Shown here piece by piece: positions 24,465-33,645 of a DNA stretch of 64,000 bases. Each line of letters opens with the position of its first letter. Within the stretch, counting starts at the first letter, position 1. The position numbers and the translations under genes are program-made. Under the pieces are notes generated by a model. That model was not told the DNA's origin and searched no databases. It was given only the letters and a program-made list of their open reading frames with translations. This stretch comes from Pseudophaeobacter sp965641885 (GTDB taxonomy: Bacteria > Pseudomonadota > Alphaproteobacteria > Rhodobacterales > Rhodobacteraceae): contig OZ282574.1 of assembly GCA_965641885.1 (NCBI GenBank), positions 2,852,001 to 2,916,000 of the forward strand, read 5' to 3'.

Positions 24465-26821
24465 TGCGGATCTTTCTACATATCGGGCTGGAGCACGTCG
24501 GCGCTGAACGGCTGCAAAAGATCATGGCGGACAAGCGCGATCAGCTGCGCGCCAAAGGCATTTTGTTCCCGCGCACGCCGGGCGGTGGCAATCACACCCG
24601 CCTGTTCATGGCCGTGACAGACCCCGACCACATTGACCCGCTGCGCTATAACCGGGGTTTTATCACTGCAGAAAAGCAAGCGCGCCTGCGACACAAACTG
24701 AGCCAAGATCTGCGCCGCGAGGTGGAGCAGGTCCAGCCCGACACCCTGATCCTGTCTGCCGCGCAGCTGGGCACCAAACTGCACCGCAAAAGCGAGCTTG
24801 AGCGCCTGAAAGCCCTGCTTGCGCCGCTGTCGGATGACATCGAGATTGTCGCCCATATTGACGCACCAGCGCGCGCCCTTGCCCGCCACTATGGTGCCCA
24901 GATCCTTGAGGGCCGCGACCGGCCGCTTACACAAGAGCTGTCTTTGACGCAAAGCGACAACTGGTGGCAGGCTGCACTGCAGACCCTGCCGTCTGTGGAC
25001 CCGCAGGCCGGCCAGTTTGAGGAAACGCAGACCGCACCCTTCTGGCTCGACTACCATGCGTTGCAACAGCACTGGGAGGGCGTTTTTGGCGCGGGGCGTT
25101 TCACCTTTCGCCCCTATGACGAGACCGCGTTCTACAGCGCTGACGCCCCAAATGAGATCTGCGCGGCCTTTGGCCTCTCGTCAAAAATCGGTCGCAGCCC
25201 GCTGGACAAACTGCCGCGCCAGCCCGCGGCGGCCTGGCTCGCGCGCAGTCGCCAGCTGAATAGCCTCTTGTTGCACCTGCTGGCCCAGCGCAGCAAAATC
25301 CTGCCGCGGCAGCTGTGGCGCAGCTTCATAAATGAAATTGCGCTTGCAGGCGCCCCGATTGACCCCGCTGAGCTGAGCGCGATTTCACAGCATTTTTCCA
25401 GTGCCAATCAGGCCCTGGCAGCCCGCCATCCGGCGCTGGCTGCGGCTGGATTTGGCACGCGGCCGGATATCTTGCCAGAAACCTTGCCAGAGGCAGCACC
25501 CTGGCAGGAAGCCGAGACCCAGCGCGGCTTTCGCGCCTCGCAGTATCTGCTGACCTTCATGAGCCGGATCAACAAGGCCACCAAGGACGAGATGCAGACC
25601 AAGGGCGCTGACCTGCAGGGGCTTGCGAAAGAGGTGCCAAGTGAGACGGCCCGCGCCGTGATGACGCCGCTGGCGCTGGAAAACTTTGAGATGCTGCAGG
25701 GCTCTGCCTTTAAGCCGCACAACAATCTTGGACTAAAGGGCGAGGAGCTGTTGCAGCCGCCCTATACCGAGATAGAGCCGCGTAAATTGACCGGCAAAAG
25801 CAGCGGCACTGTCATCGTGGGCTGCATGAAGAATGAAGCACCCTATATTTTGGAATGGGTCGCCTATCACCGGGCCATGGGGGTGGACAATTTCCTGATC
25901 TACACCAATGGCTGCGAGGATGGCACCAGCGAGATTTTGGATCGTTTGCAAGAGCTTGGCATCGCGCAGCACCGCAACAACGACAACTGGAAGGGCAACT
26001 CGCCACAGCAGCACGCCCTGAACCAGTCGCTGAAAGAGCCGCTGATCCGGAATGCCGACTGGATTATCCATATCGATGTGGACGAGTTCATCAACGTGCG
26101 CTGTGGCAATGGCACGCTGCAGGACTTTTTTGACCGGGTTCCCGATGCCAGCAATGTGGCCATGACCTGGCGGATGTTTGGCTCAAATGACGTCCGCACG
26201 CTAAAGGACGAATTTGTCACCACACAGTTTGAGGCCTGCGCGCCAAAACATTGCCCAAAACCGCATACGGTCTGGGGCTTTAAGACTATGTTCAAAAACT
26301 CCGGCGCCTATCAGAAAATCAGCTGCCACCGCCCCAACAAGCTGCAAGAGCACCTGCGCGACACTGTCAAATGGGTCAATGGCTCGGGCAAGGACATGAC
26401 ACGTGAGGCCGCCGACAATGGCTGGCGCAACTCACGCAAATCCATTGGCTATGATCTGATCCAGCTCAACCACTACGCCCTGCGCTCGGCCGAGAGTTAT
26501 CTGGTGAAACGTCAGCGCGGCCGCGCGCTGCATGTGGACCGCTCTATCGGGATCAACTACTGGATCCGCATGGACTGGAACGACCACCGCGATGTCACCA
26601 TCCAGCGCAACCTGCCAAGACTGCAGGCCGAATATGACCGCCTGCTGCAGGACGTGAGCCTGCGCAACTGGCACCAAAAAGGGCTGGACTGGCACCGTGC
26701 CAAGGCCAAAGAGCTGCATGGCATGGATGAATTTGAAGAGCTTTACCAACAGACTCTCACCCTAAAGTTGACCGCAACCGAACGCGTCGCCTATGCGCTG
26801 GCGCTTGATGTAGAGAGCTAA
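24464..26821 (+). CDS. Two-domain protein: sulfotransferase-like N-half fused to DVDEF glycosyltransferase
   Basis: A 785-residue protein. The first 370 residues begin MRIFLHIGLEHVGAERLQK and resemble the start of sulfotransferase-like proteins found in capsule loci, but the phosphate loop is degenerate. The last 340 residues form a full PF13704-type glycosyltransferase: VGCMKNEAPYILEWVAYHRAMG, then HIDVDEFINV, then NHYALRSAESYLVK. The linker between the halves is long and rich in helices. The gene overlaps the upstream sulfotransferase gene by one base and is 3 nt from the next gene. One chain may couple two modification steps. Confidence 0.8.
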   Translation: MRIFLHIGLEHVGAERLQKIMADKRDQLRAKGILFPRTPGGGNHTRLFMAVTDPDHIDPLRYNRGFITAEKQARLRHKLSQDLRREVEQVQPDTLILSAAQLGTKLHRKSELERLKALLAPLSDDIEIVAHIDAPARALARHYGAQILEGRDRPLTQELSLTQSDNWWQAALQTLPSVDPQAGQFEETQTAPFWLDYHALQQHWEGVFGAGRFTFRPYDETAFYSADAPNEICAAFGLSSKIGRSPLDKLPRQPAAAWLARSRQLNSLLLHLLAQRSKILPRQLWRSFINEIALAGAPIDPAELSAISQHFSSANQALAARHPALAAAGFGTRPDILPETLPEAAPWQEAETQRGFRASQYLLTFMSRINKATKDEMQTKGADLQGLAKEVPSETARAVMTPLALENFEMLQGSAFKPHNNLGLKGEELLQPPYTEIEPRKLTGKSSGTVIVGCMKNEAPYILEWVAYHRAMGVDNFLIYTNGCEDGTSEILDRLQELGIAQHRNNDNWKGNSPQQHALNQSLKEPLIRNADWIIHIDVDEFINVRCGNGTLQDFFDRVPDASNVAMTWRMFGSNDVRTLKDEFVTTQFEACAPKHCPKPHTVWGFKTMFKNSGAYQKISCHRPNKLQEHLRDTVKWVNGSGKDMTREAADNGWRNSRKSIGYDLIQLNHYALRSAESYLVKRQRGRALHVDRSIGINYWIRMDWNDHRDVTIQRNLPRLQAEYDRLLQDVSLRNWHQKGLDWHRAKAKELHGMDEFEELYQQTLTLKLTATERVAYALALDVES

Positions 26822-26824
26822 GCC

Positions 26825-27514
26825 ATGACCGAGGCCACTGCCCCCCAGAAGTCCCTGAAATGCCGCGGTATGCGCTTCCCGCTGGACCGCGCGATCCTGC
26901 CGCCACGGGTGCGCACCCTGCTGCGCCAAGATGCCTATGAGGCCAAAGAGGCCACGGCGGTGCAAAAGCTGATCAAGGCGCAGGATGTGGTGATGGAGCT
27001 GGGAGCCGGCATCGGATTCATGTCGACGCTTGTGGCCACAAAGACGCCTGCAAAATCCGTGCACTCATTTGAGGCCAACCCGCAACTGATGCCCTATATC
27101 GCCCAGGTGCATGCCCTGAACAAAGTAAAGAACGCCCATGTGACCAATGCGGTGCTGGATGACAAAGACGGCAGCGCGCCCTTCTACATCCGCAAAAACT
27201 TTCTCGCATCGTCCCTGGACCCGATGGAAGACAGCGACGACTGCACCAAAGTCGAGGTGCCAACCCGCGACGTCAATGCGGTGATCAAAGAGCTGCAACC
27301 AACCGTGCTGATCTGCGACATTGAGGGCGCCGAGGTGGATCTGATCCCCAAGATGGACCTTTCCAGCCTGCGCGCCGTGGTGATTGAGACCCACCCGCAA
27401 TGGATCGGCAAAGACGGCATTCAAAAGATCTTTCGCTGCATGGATACGGCAGGCCTGGTGTTCTTTCCACGCTGGTCACATGGCAAGGTCGCGGTGTTCC
27501 GCTCGGACTGGTAA
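26825..27514 (+). CDS. FkbM-family methyltransferase
   Basis: A 229-residue SAM-dependent methyltransferase. Motif I is VVMELGAGIGFMST, the acidic strand-2 end is HSFEANPQLMPY, and the family's DIEGAEVDLIPK follows. FkbM-type enzymes O-methylate sugars or other hydroxyls, so a capping or modifying role on the glycan fits the operon context. Gaps to the flanking genes are 3 nt each, so it is co-translated with them. Confidence 0.9.
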   Translation: MTEATAPQKSLKCRGMRFPLDRAILPPRVRTLLRQDAYEAKEATAVQKLIKAQDVVMELGAGIGFMSTLVATKTPAKSVHSFEANPQLMPYIAQVHALNKVKNAHVTNAVLDDKDGSAPFYIRKNFLASSLDPMEDSDDCTKVEVPTRDVNAVIKELQPTVLICDIEGAEVDLIPKMDLSSLRAVVIETHPQWIGKDGIQKIFRCMDTAGLVFFPRWSHGKVAVFRSDW

Positions 27515-27517
27515 CGG

Positions 27518-28609
27518 ATGCGCTTTCTCGCCATCCTCACGGTGCGCAACGAGGGCGCCTTCCTGCTGGAATGGCTGGCGCATCACCGGGCTGTTGGCTT
27601 TACAGACTTTCTCGTGTTTTCAAATGATTGTCAGGATGGCACCGCAGCTATTCTCGACCGGCTAGAGGCGCTGGGGCAGATCACCCATCTGCGCAACGAT
27701 GGCCCCTATGGCAAAGGCGGCATTCAGTTCACCGCGATGAAACTGGCCGATAAGCACCCGCTGGTGCAGCAGGCAGACTGGATCCTTGCGCTGGATGTGG
27801 ATGAGTTCGTCAATATCAAAACCGGTAACGGCACCCTCCCTGACCTGCTCTCTGCCCTGCCTCAGGCCGATGCTATCACCCTGACATGGCGGCTGTTTGG
27901 CAATGCCGACATTTTGCGATTCGAAGACGCCCCCGTGACCAAACGGTTCCGCCGCTGCGCTCCCGAAGTAATCCACTGGCCCTGGCGCGCGTCGATGTTT
28001 AAAACCCTGTACCGCAATAATGGCACCTACCGCAAAATCGGTGTGCACCGCCCGCGCGATGCCAAGGACGCGGATCGGCTGGACGCGTTTCGCTGGTTTG
28101 ACTGCGAGGGTCGCGAGCTGGGCGCAGCCTTTAAGACCCGGCGGCTGTTTTCCAACTATGGCCGCCCGAACTATGGGCTGGCGCAGCTCAACCACTATCC
28201 GCTGGGCTGCATGGAAAGCTACATTCTGAAGGCCGCGCGCGGACGGGCGGTGCATTCAGAGCATATGCTGGGCACGGATTACTGGGTTGAGCGCAACTTC
28301 AACACCGACACCGACAGCTCGATCGACCGGTACGAGGCGGCGCGCACTGCGCTGGAACAGGAGCTGCTGCAGGACGCAGAACTGAAAGCGCTCCGCGACA
28401 CATCGGTCGCCTGGCGGCATCAGACGTTCCGTGAACTGATGCAGCAAGAACCCTTTCGCGCCCTGTTTTCCCGCTTGCTGATGACGCCGCAATCGCGGTT
28501 GATAAATGCCGTCACCGCCCAGACCCTGTCCACCTTTGCCAGCCTGGGGCGTGCCGCCGAAAAAGCCGAGGCCGAGGCCGCTAAGCCCCCAGACGCAAAA
28601 GAGAATTAG
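27518..28609 (+). CDS. Glycosyltransferase family 2-like protein (DVDEF type)
   Basis: A 363-residue relative of the first gene of the operon. It starts LTVRNEGAFLLEWLAHHRAVG, carries ALDVDEFVNI near residue 93, and ends its core with NHYPLGCMESYILK. The C-terminal 60 residues are Ala/Glu-rich and probably disordered. It closes the five-gene set; no clear terminator follows. Similarity to the 22784 gene and to the C-half of the 785-residue protein suggests duplication within the locus. Confidence 0.87.
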   Translation: MRFLAILTVRNEGAFLLEWLAHHRAVGFTDFLVFSNDCQDGTAAILDRLEALGQITHLRNDGPYGKGGIQFTAMKLADKHPLVQQADWILALDVDEFVNIKTGNGTLPDLLSALPQADAITLTWRLFGNADILRFEDAPVTKRFRRCAPEVIHWPWRASMFKTLYRNNGTYRKIGVHRPRDAKDADRLDAFRWFDCEGRELGAAFKTRRLFSNYGRPNYGLAQLNHYPLGCMESYILKAARGRAVHSEHMLGTDYWVERNFNTDTDSSIDRYEAARTALEQELLQDAELKALRDTSVAWRHQTFRELMQQEPFRALFSRLLMTPQSRLINAVTAQTLSTFASLGRAAEKAEAEAAKPPDAKEN

Positions 28610-28889
28610 GCTCCATAGCGGGCTGTGTCTGACAGCAAAATCTCACATCATAATCGCACGTCAAAATCGCAGCGAGCAACGCGACCTGTAGCCTGGATTG
28701 CCAGACAAACTGCCTGTAGGGGACCAGATGCGGGGCGCATGACCAGCGCGCCAGAGGCGGCCAGTAAAGCGACCAGCAAAACAGCCAGATTTTTTAAAGC
28801 GGCCAGAGTTTTTCCTAATTTGGCCGCATTCTTAGACTAAATCTTAGACATATCGACCGCTGTGCTGGTCTGTGTAAGGGATTTAGGCG

Positions 28890-29846
28890 ATGCAAGAGAA
28901 CCTCGATATTTTGGACGAGGACCTGTCCGGTCTGAAAGCGGCCCAATGGGAAAGCCGTCTTGCTGCCATCACCGAAGAACTGGGCATGTTTCAACCTCTT
29001 GGCCGGAAACACTGTGCTACCTTTCTGGATCAGGGCAACACGCTGCTGGTCACCTTTGAGACCGTGCAGGGCATTCACAACCTGTCAAAACTTGCCCAGC
29101 CGCTTGGCTTCAAAATGGTCAAGAGTGAGGGCTGGTCACATCTGGGGGTGCTGTCGAGTGGTGATACCTGGTTCCGCGACGCGCGGGTCTTTGGGTTTTT
29201 CGACCAGCTTATCGACGATGGCTTCTTTGACGAATTCGACAGAGTGATCTTTTACGGTGCCGGGCCTTGTGGCTATGCGGCCGCCGCCTTCTCCGTCGCC
29301 TCTCCCGGAGCCGCAGTTGTTGCAATCCAGCCCCAGGCGACGTTGGACCCACGCATGACCGAATGGGACGATCGCTTTACCGAGATGCGCCGCGTCTCCT
29401 TTAGCGACCGCTACGGCTATGCCCCGGATATGCTGGATGCGGCCAAACAGGCGCATATCTTTTATGACCCCTATGAGCAGCTGGACGCCATGCATGCCGC
29501 CCTCTTTGGCCGCAAGAACGTCACAAGAGTGCGACTTCCCAATCTGGGCGCCGAAATCCAGACCCGCATGATCGAGATGGAGATCCTGTTGCCGACCCTG
29601 AAGCTGGCTGCAGATGGCCAGCTCAGCGACACTGCGTTTGCGAAGCTGTTCCGCGTTCGGCGCGACAATGCCTCCTATCTGCGCTCACTGATGGCGCGAC
29701 TGGATCTTCTGGAGCGGCCATTTTTACAAACACTTCTGTGCCGCAACGTGGTGTCCCGTATGCGTGCCCCGCGCTTTCGCCGCCGCCTGCAAAATCTCGA
29801 ACAACGCGCGGCCGAGGGCGAATTTCAAATGCCATCCACGCTTTGA
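28890..29846 (+). CDS. Conserved hypothetical protein
   Basis: A 318-residue protein of a type common in roseobacters; some annotations call it phosphoadenosine phosphosulfate reductase, which the sequence does not support (no PP-loop or ECG motif). A central FYGAGPCGYAAAAFSVA segment recalls the nucleophile elbow or a glycine-rich loop of an alpha/beta fold, then QPQATLDPRMTEWD follows. No signal peptide or membrane segment is seen. Function unknown. The 280 bp upstream hold only short direct repeats (TTAGAC, GCGGCCAG). Confidence 0.75.
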   Translation: MQENLDILDEDLSGLKAAQWESRLAAITEELGMFQPLGRKHCATFLDQGNTLLVTFETVQGIHNLSKLAQPLGFKMVKSEGWSHLGVLSSGDTWFRDARVFGFFDQLIDDGFFDEFDRVIFYGAGPCGYAAAAFSVASPGAAVVAIQPQATLDPRMTEWDDRFTEMRRVSFSDRYGYAPDMLDAAKQAHIFYDPYEQLDAMHAALFGRKNVTRVRLPNLGAEIQTRMIEMEILLPTLKLAADGQLSDTAFAKLFRVRRDNASYLRSLMARLDLLERPFLQTLLCRNVVSRMRAPRFRRRLQNLEQRAAEGEFQMPSTL

Positions 29847-29999
29847 TCTCCAAACGCCAGCGCACGACCTCCCCCGCGGGCGCAGAGGCAGACGCCAGAT
29901 CCCCACAGTAAAAAATCTGCTGTCAGAAATCCGCTTAGGATACACTGACGCAGGCCCCGGCTTCTTTCCCTTTGGCATGGGTTGTGATACCGCGGCGGC

Positions 30000-31040
30000 A
30001 TGACCCAGACACTCACCCTGACCCGCCCCGACGACTGGCATCTGCACCTGCGCGATGGCGCAATGCTGGAAGCCGTGCTGCCCGAAACCGCCCGTGATTT
30101 TGGCCGCGCCATCATCATGCCCAATCTGGTGCCCCCGGTGGTGACCGGCGCCCAGGCCGCAGCCTACCGGGATCGCATTCTGGCTGCATTGCCTGCTGGC
30201 ATGGATTTCACCCCGCTGATGACGCTCTACCTCACCGAAGAGACCGACCCGGAGGATGTCGCCGCCGCCTATGCCTCAGGTCTGATCAAGGCAGTAAAAC
30301 TTTACCCTGCCGGGGCCACCACCAACTCCAGCAGCGGCGTCAGCAACTTTGACAATGTCCGCGCAGTGTTAGAGAAAATGGCCGAAATCGGCCTGCCGCT
30401 CTGTGTGCACGGCGAGGTCACTGACGCCGACATCGACATCTTTGACCGCGAGGCGGTCTTTATTGATCGCGTGTTGGATCCGATCCGCCAGGCAACCCCC
30501 GGTCTGAAGGTGGTGATGGAGCATATCACCACCAGCGATGGCGTTGACTATGTGAAGGCAAACCCCCGCGATCTTGGCGCCACCATCACCACGCATCACC
30601 TGATCATCAACCGCAACCACATCCTAGTGGGCGGGATCAAGCCGCATTACTACTGCCTGCCGGTGGCCAAACGCGAAGAACACCGCCTGGCACTGCGCGC
30701 AGCTGCGACCTCGGGGGATGCTCGCTTTTTCCTGGGCACTGATTCTGCGCCCCATACAGATCCAAATAAAGAGAGCGCCTGTGGCTGCGCCGGGTGTTTC
30801 ACCGCCAGCAACACAATGGCCCTGCTGGCGCATGTGTTTGATGAAGACGGCGCCCTGGACAAGCTGGAGAGTTTTGCCAGCAAAAACGGCCCCGCCTTTT
30901 ATGGTCTGCCTGAAAATCAGGCCAAAATGACCCTGGTGAAATCAGCCCAGGCCACCGTATTCCCCGCCAAAATTGACAGCGCCGAGGGCCCGGTCACCGT
31001 CTTTGACCCCGGCTTTCCAGTGTTCTGGTCTGTTGCCTGA
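30000..31040 (+). CDS. pyrC: Dihydroorotase
   Basis: A 346-residue zinc amidohydrolase that cyclises carbamoyl aspartate to dihydroorotate in pyrimidine synthesis. Metal ligands are visible: DDWHLHLRDG at the N-terminus, the carboxylated Lys in AVKLYPAG near residue 102, His in THHL, and Asp in LGTDSAPH. Length and motifs match the class II (E. coli-type) enzyme. pyrE follows 100 bp downstream, so the two pyrimidine genes may be co-transcribed. Confidence 0.96.
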   Translation: MTQTLTLTRPDDWHLHLRDGAMLEAVLPETARDFGRAIIMPNLVPPVVTGAQAAAYRDRILAALPAGMDFTPLMTLYLTEETDPEDVAAAYASGLIKAVKLYPAGATTNSSSGVSNFDNVRAVLEKMAEIGLPLCVHGEVTDADIDIFDREAVFIDRVLDPIRQATPGLKVVMEHITTSDGVDYVKANPRDLGATITTHHLIINRNHILVGGIKPHYYCLPVAKREEHRLALRAAATSGDARFFLGTDSAPHTDPNKESACGCAGCFTASNTMALLAHVFDEDGALDKLESFASKNGPAFYGLPENQAKMTLVKSAQATVFPAKIDSAEGPVTVFDPGFPVFWSVA

Positions 31041-31050
31041 TCTCACCTTC

Positions 31051-31077
31051 CTTAAATACCTCCGCCGGAGGCTCCTG
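31051..31077. repeat. REP-like palindrome CCTCCGCCGGAGG
   Basis: Just after pyrC, the 13-bp inverted repeat CCTCCGCCGGAGG is flanked by AAATA. From memory, palindromes of the form CCTCCGGCGGAGGTATTT recur between genes in many Rhodobacteraceae genomes. It could act as a weak terminator or mRNA stabiliser. Confidence 0.5.
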
Positions 31078-31081
31078 CCCG

Positions 31082-31130
31082 CGCCTCTGCGTCCCATACT
31101 CTCGCCTTTACTCTCGCCCATACTCTCAAA
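31082..31130 (+). repeat. CATACTCTC direct repeats upstream of pyrE
   Basis: CCCATACTCTCGCC, then TTTACTCTCGCC, then CATACTCTC follow in a row just before the pyrE ribosome site (AAGGAGA). They are probably slippage products in a C/T-rich leader. Confidence 0.5.
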
Positions 31131-31139
31131 GGAGACACC

Positions 31140-31820
31140 ATGATCCCAACCTCCTATCCCACCGCCGAAGAAATCGCCCGCCTCTCGGCCCGGATGCTGC
31201 TGGAAATCGGTGCGGTGAATTTCAACACCGATGAGCCCTATATTCTAGCCTCTGGCCTGCCCTCCCCCAGCTATATCGATTGCCGCAAGCTGATCTCCTA
31301 TCCGCGCATCCGCGCAACGCTGATGGATTTCATGACCGTCACGGTCATGCGCAATGCGGGCTTTGAAGCCTTTGACAATATCGCCGGCGGCGAGACAGCT
31401 GGCATCCCCTTTGCCGCCCTGGTCGCAGAACGCATGGCACTGCCCATGACCTATGTGCGCAAAAAGCCCAAAGGCTACGGCCGCAACGCCCGGATTGAGG
31501 GCGTGATGACCGAAGGCGAACGGGTGCTGCTGGTGGAAGACATGACCACAGATGGCGGCTCCAAACTGTCTTTTGTCGATGCCATCCGTGAGACCGGCGC
31601 TGCGTGCGGCCACACGGCTGTGATCTTTTACTACGACATCTTCCCCGAAACCACCAAACGCCTGGGCGATCATGGCGTTGAGCTGCATTATCTGTGCACC
31701 TGGTGGGATGTGCTGGCCGAAGCCAAGGCGCAACAAGCCTTTGATGCGGCAACCCTGGATGAGGTCGAGACCTTCCTGCGCGACCCGCGCGCCTGGCAGG
31801 ACGCCAATAAACCCGCCTAA
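31140..31820 (+). CDS. pyrE: Orotate phosphoribosyltransferase
   Basis: A 226-residue enzyme joining orotate to PRPP to form OMP. The PRPP loop is VLLVEDMTTDGGSK near residue 126 and the substrate region includes FDNIAGGETAGIPFAALVAE. AAGGAGA lies upstream of the ATG. With pyrC it supplies two steps of UMP synthesis; pyrF and the others are elsewhere. A hairpin terminator follows. Confidence 0.96.
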   Translation: MIPTSYPTAEEIARLSARMLLEIGAVNFNTDEPYILASGLPSPSYIDCRKLISYPRIRATLMDFMTVTVMRNAGFEAFDNIAGGETAGIPFAALVAERMALPMTYVRKKPKGYGRNARIEGVMTEGERVLLVEDMTTDGGSKLSFVDAIRETGAACGHTAVIFYYDIFPETTKRLGDHGVELHYLCTWWDVLAEAKAQQAFDAATLDEVETFLRDPRAWQDANKPA

Positions 31821-31843
31821 ACCTCTGCCTGGTTGCATTTGAC

Positions 31844-31876
31844 CAAAGGCCGCCCCGTCAAAACGGGCGGCCTTTG
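31844..31876 (+). terminator. Terminator after pyrE
   Basis: AAAGGCCGCCC pairs with GGGCGGCCTTT around an 8-10 nt loop, 25 nt after the stop. The T-run is short (TTTGTGG), but the stem is strong. Confidence 0.7.
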
Positions 31877-31914
31877 TGGCCTCTGACAATCTGGATTTTG
31901 TGCATGGCTGTATC

Positions 31915-31944
31915 TTACCCACAGCTTATAGCGAGTTACTCACA
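31915..31944 (+). promoter_or_regulatory. Two DnaA-box-like sites upstream of dnaB
   Basis: TTACCCACA (31915-31923) and TTACTCACA (31936-31944) lie in the same orientation 21 bp apart, 67 bp before the dnaB start. Each differs at one position from the TTATNCACA consensus. Control of dnaB by DnaA is possible but unproven. Confidence 0.35.
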
Positions 31945-32010
31945 GGATTTCCCGATACCCAAATCGGGCAAAAGGCCCTATCACTGGCGCCTGAAGCGAA
32001 GAGAGCAGCA

Positions 32011-33645
32011 ATGAACGACACCCCCTATGATGGCGGCCCGCCCAGCGCGCCCCTGCCAGACGAAATGCCCGATCACATCTCCAGCGAAATGCCGGACGAG
32101 ATGGCAGACCCCATGCCCGACCAGGCGGCGCCTGCGACGACAGGCCAGGCATTGGCACCTTTGGGAAACACCGGAATGGTGGTGGCAAAAGCCGAAGCCG
32201 GCCCCGTTGAGCTGCCCCATTCTGTTGAGGCAGAACAACAGCTCCTGGGCGCGATCCTGACAAACAACGACGTCTATGACCGGATTGCCTCGATCATCAA
32301 TTCGACCCATTTCTATGACCCGGTCCACACCCGCATCTACGAGATCGCGGCAGCACGGATTTCTAAGAACGCGCTGGCCTCTCCAGTGACACTCAAGGCG
32401 TTCATGGAAGATGATGAAGGGCTCAAAGAGCTGGGCGGGCCTGCCTATCTGGCCAAACTGGCAGGTTCTTCGATCTCGGCCTTTGCGGTGCGCGACTATG
32501 CGCAGATGATCTATGATCTGGCGATCCGGCGCGAGCTGATCGCCCTGGGCCACAGCATCGCCGACAAGGCGCGCCGCGTTGATGTGGCGTCCGAGCCCAA
32601 AGAGCAGATCGTCGAAGCCGAGCAGTCGCTCTATCAGCTGGCCGAGCAGGGCCAGACCGAAAGCGGGTTCAAATCCTTCCTGAAAGCCGTGACCGAAGCG
32701 GTCAATGTCACCAATGAGGCCTACCAGCGCGGCGGTGGCATGGCCGGCGTTTCAACCGGGTTGGCCGATCTCGACAAACAGTTGGGCGGCCTGCACCCGT
32801 CGGATTTGCTGATCCTCGCGGGTCGTCCATCGATGGGTAAAACCTCGCTTGCCACCAACATCGCCTTTAACATCGCCAAGGCCTATAAAAAAGGCGCAAA
32901 ACCCGACGGCAGTGAAGGCGCCATTGATGGCGGCGTGGTGGGATTTTTCTCGCTGGAGATGTCAGCCGAACAGCTGGCGGGCCGGATTTTGGCCGAGGCG
33001 TCGGAAATCAGCTCTCACAAGATCCGTCAGGGTGACATGACCGAAGGAGAGTTCCGCCGCTTTGTGCAGGCCGCCAAGGATCTGGAAAGCTGCCCGCTGT
33101 TCATCGATGACACGCCTGCCCTGCCGATTTCGCAGCTGGCCGCCCGGGCACGCCGCCTGAAGCGAACCCACGGGCTCGACGTGCTGATCATCGACTATCT
33201 GCAGCTCTGTCGTGGCATGGCGGAAAACCGGGTCAACGAGATCGCCGAGATCTCAATGGGGATGAAAGCGATTGCCAAAGAGCTGCAAATCCCGGTGATC
33301 GCCCTGTCACAGCTGTCGCGTCAGGTGGAAAACCGCGATGACAAACGCCCGCAGCTGTCGGACCTGCGCGAATCCGGCTCGATCGAACAGGATGCTGACG
33401 TGGTGATGTTCGTGTTCCGCGAGGAATACTATAAAGAACGCGAAAAACCCGGCGATCACGAGCTGGACAAGATGGAAGAGTGGAAAACCGCGATGGAGCG
33501 GCTGCACGCAAAGGCCGAAGTTATCGTCGGCAAACAGCGTCACGGCCCCATCGGCACGGTTGAGCTGTCCTTTACAGCCGAGTTCACCCGTTTTGGCAAC
33601 CTTGCCAAGGAATGGCAAAACGGCCCGCGCGAAGACGAGTACTAG
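32011..33645 (+). CDS. dnaB: Replicative DNA helicase DnaB
   Basis: A 544-residue hexameric helicase that unwinds DNA at the replication fork. The N-terminal DnaB domain begins at PHSVEAEQQLLGAIL near residue 70, preceded by an acidic, Pro-rich tail of about 65 residues that is longer than in E. coli DnaB. RecA-like core motifs are GRPSMGKTSLA (Walker A), FFSLEMSAEQL, and VLIIDYLQLC (Walker B), followed by LSQLSRQVENR. The ATG at 32011 is preferred to the upstream in-frame Met at 31876, which lies on the terminator. Confidence 0.95.
   Translation: MNDTPYDGGPPSAPLPDEMPDHISSEMPDEMADPMPDQAAPATTGQALAPLGNTGMVVAKAEAGPVELPHSVEAEQQLLGAILTNNDVYDRIASIINSTHFYDPVHTRIYEIAAARISKNALASPVTLKAFMEDDEGLKELGGPAYLAKLAGSSISAFAVRDYAQMIYDLAIRRELIALGHSIADKARRVDVASEPKEQIVEAEQSLYQLAEQGQTESGFKSFLKAVTEAVNVTNEAYQRGGGMAGVSTGLADLDKQLGGLHPSDLLILAGRPSMGKTSLATNIAFNIAKAYKKGAKPDGSEGAIDGGVVGFFSLEMSAEQLAGRILAEASEISSHKIRQGDMTEGEFRRFVQAAKDLESCPLFIDDTPALPISQLAARARRLKRTHGLDVLIIDYLQLCRGMAENRVNEIAEISMGMKAIAKELQIPVIALSQLSRQVENRDDKRPQLSDLRESGSIEQDADVVMFVFREEYYKEREKPGDHELDKMEEWKTAMERLHAKAEVIVGKQRHGPIGTVELSFTAEFTRFGNLAKEWQNGPREDEY

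Noticed and set aside
28625..28840. Small plus-strand ORF before the 28890 gene
   Set aside because: Low-complexity product, no ribosome site, contains the short repeats of the gap.
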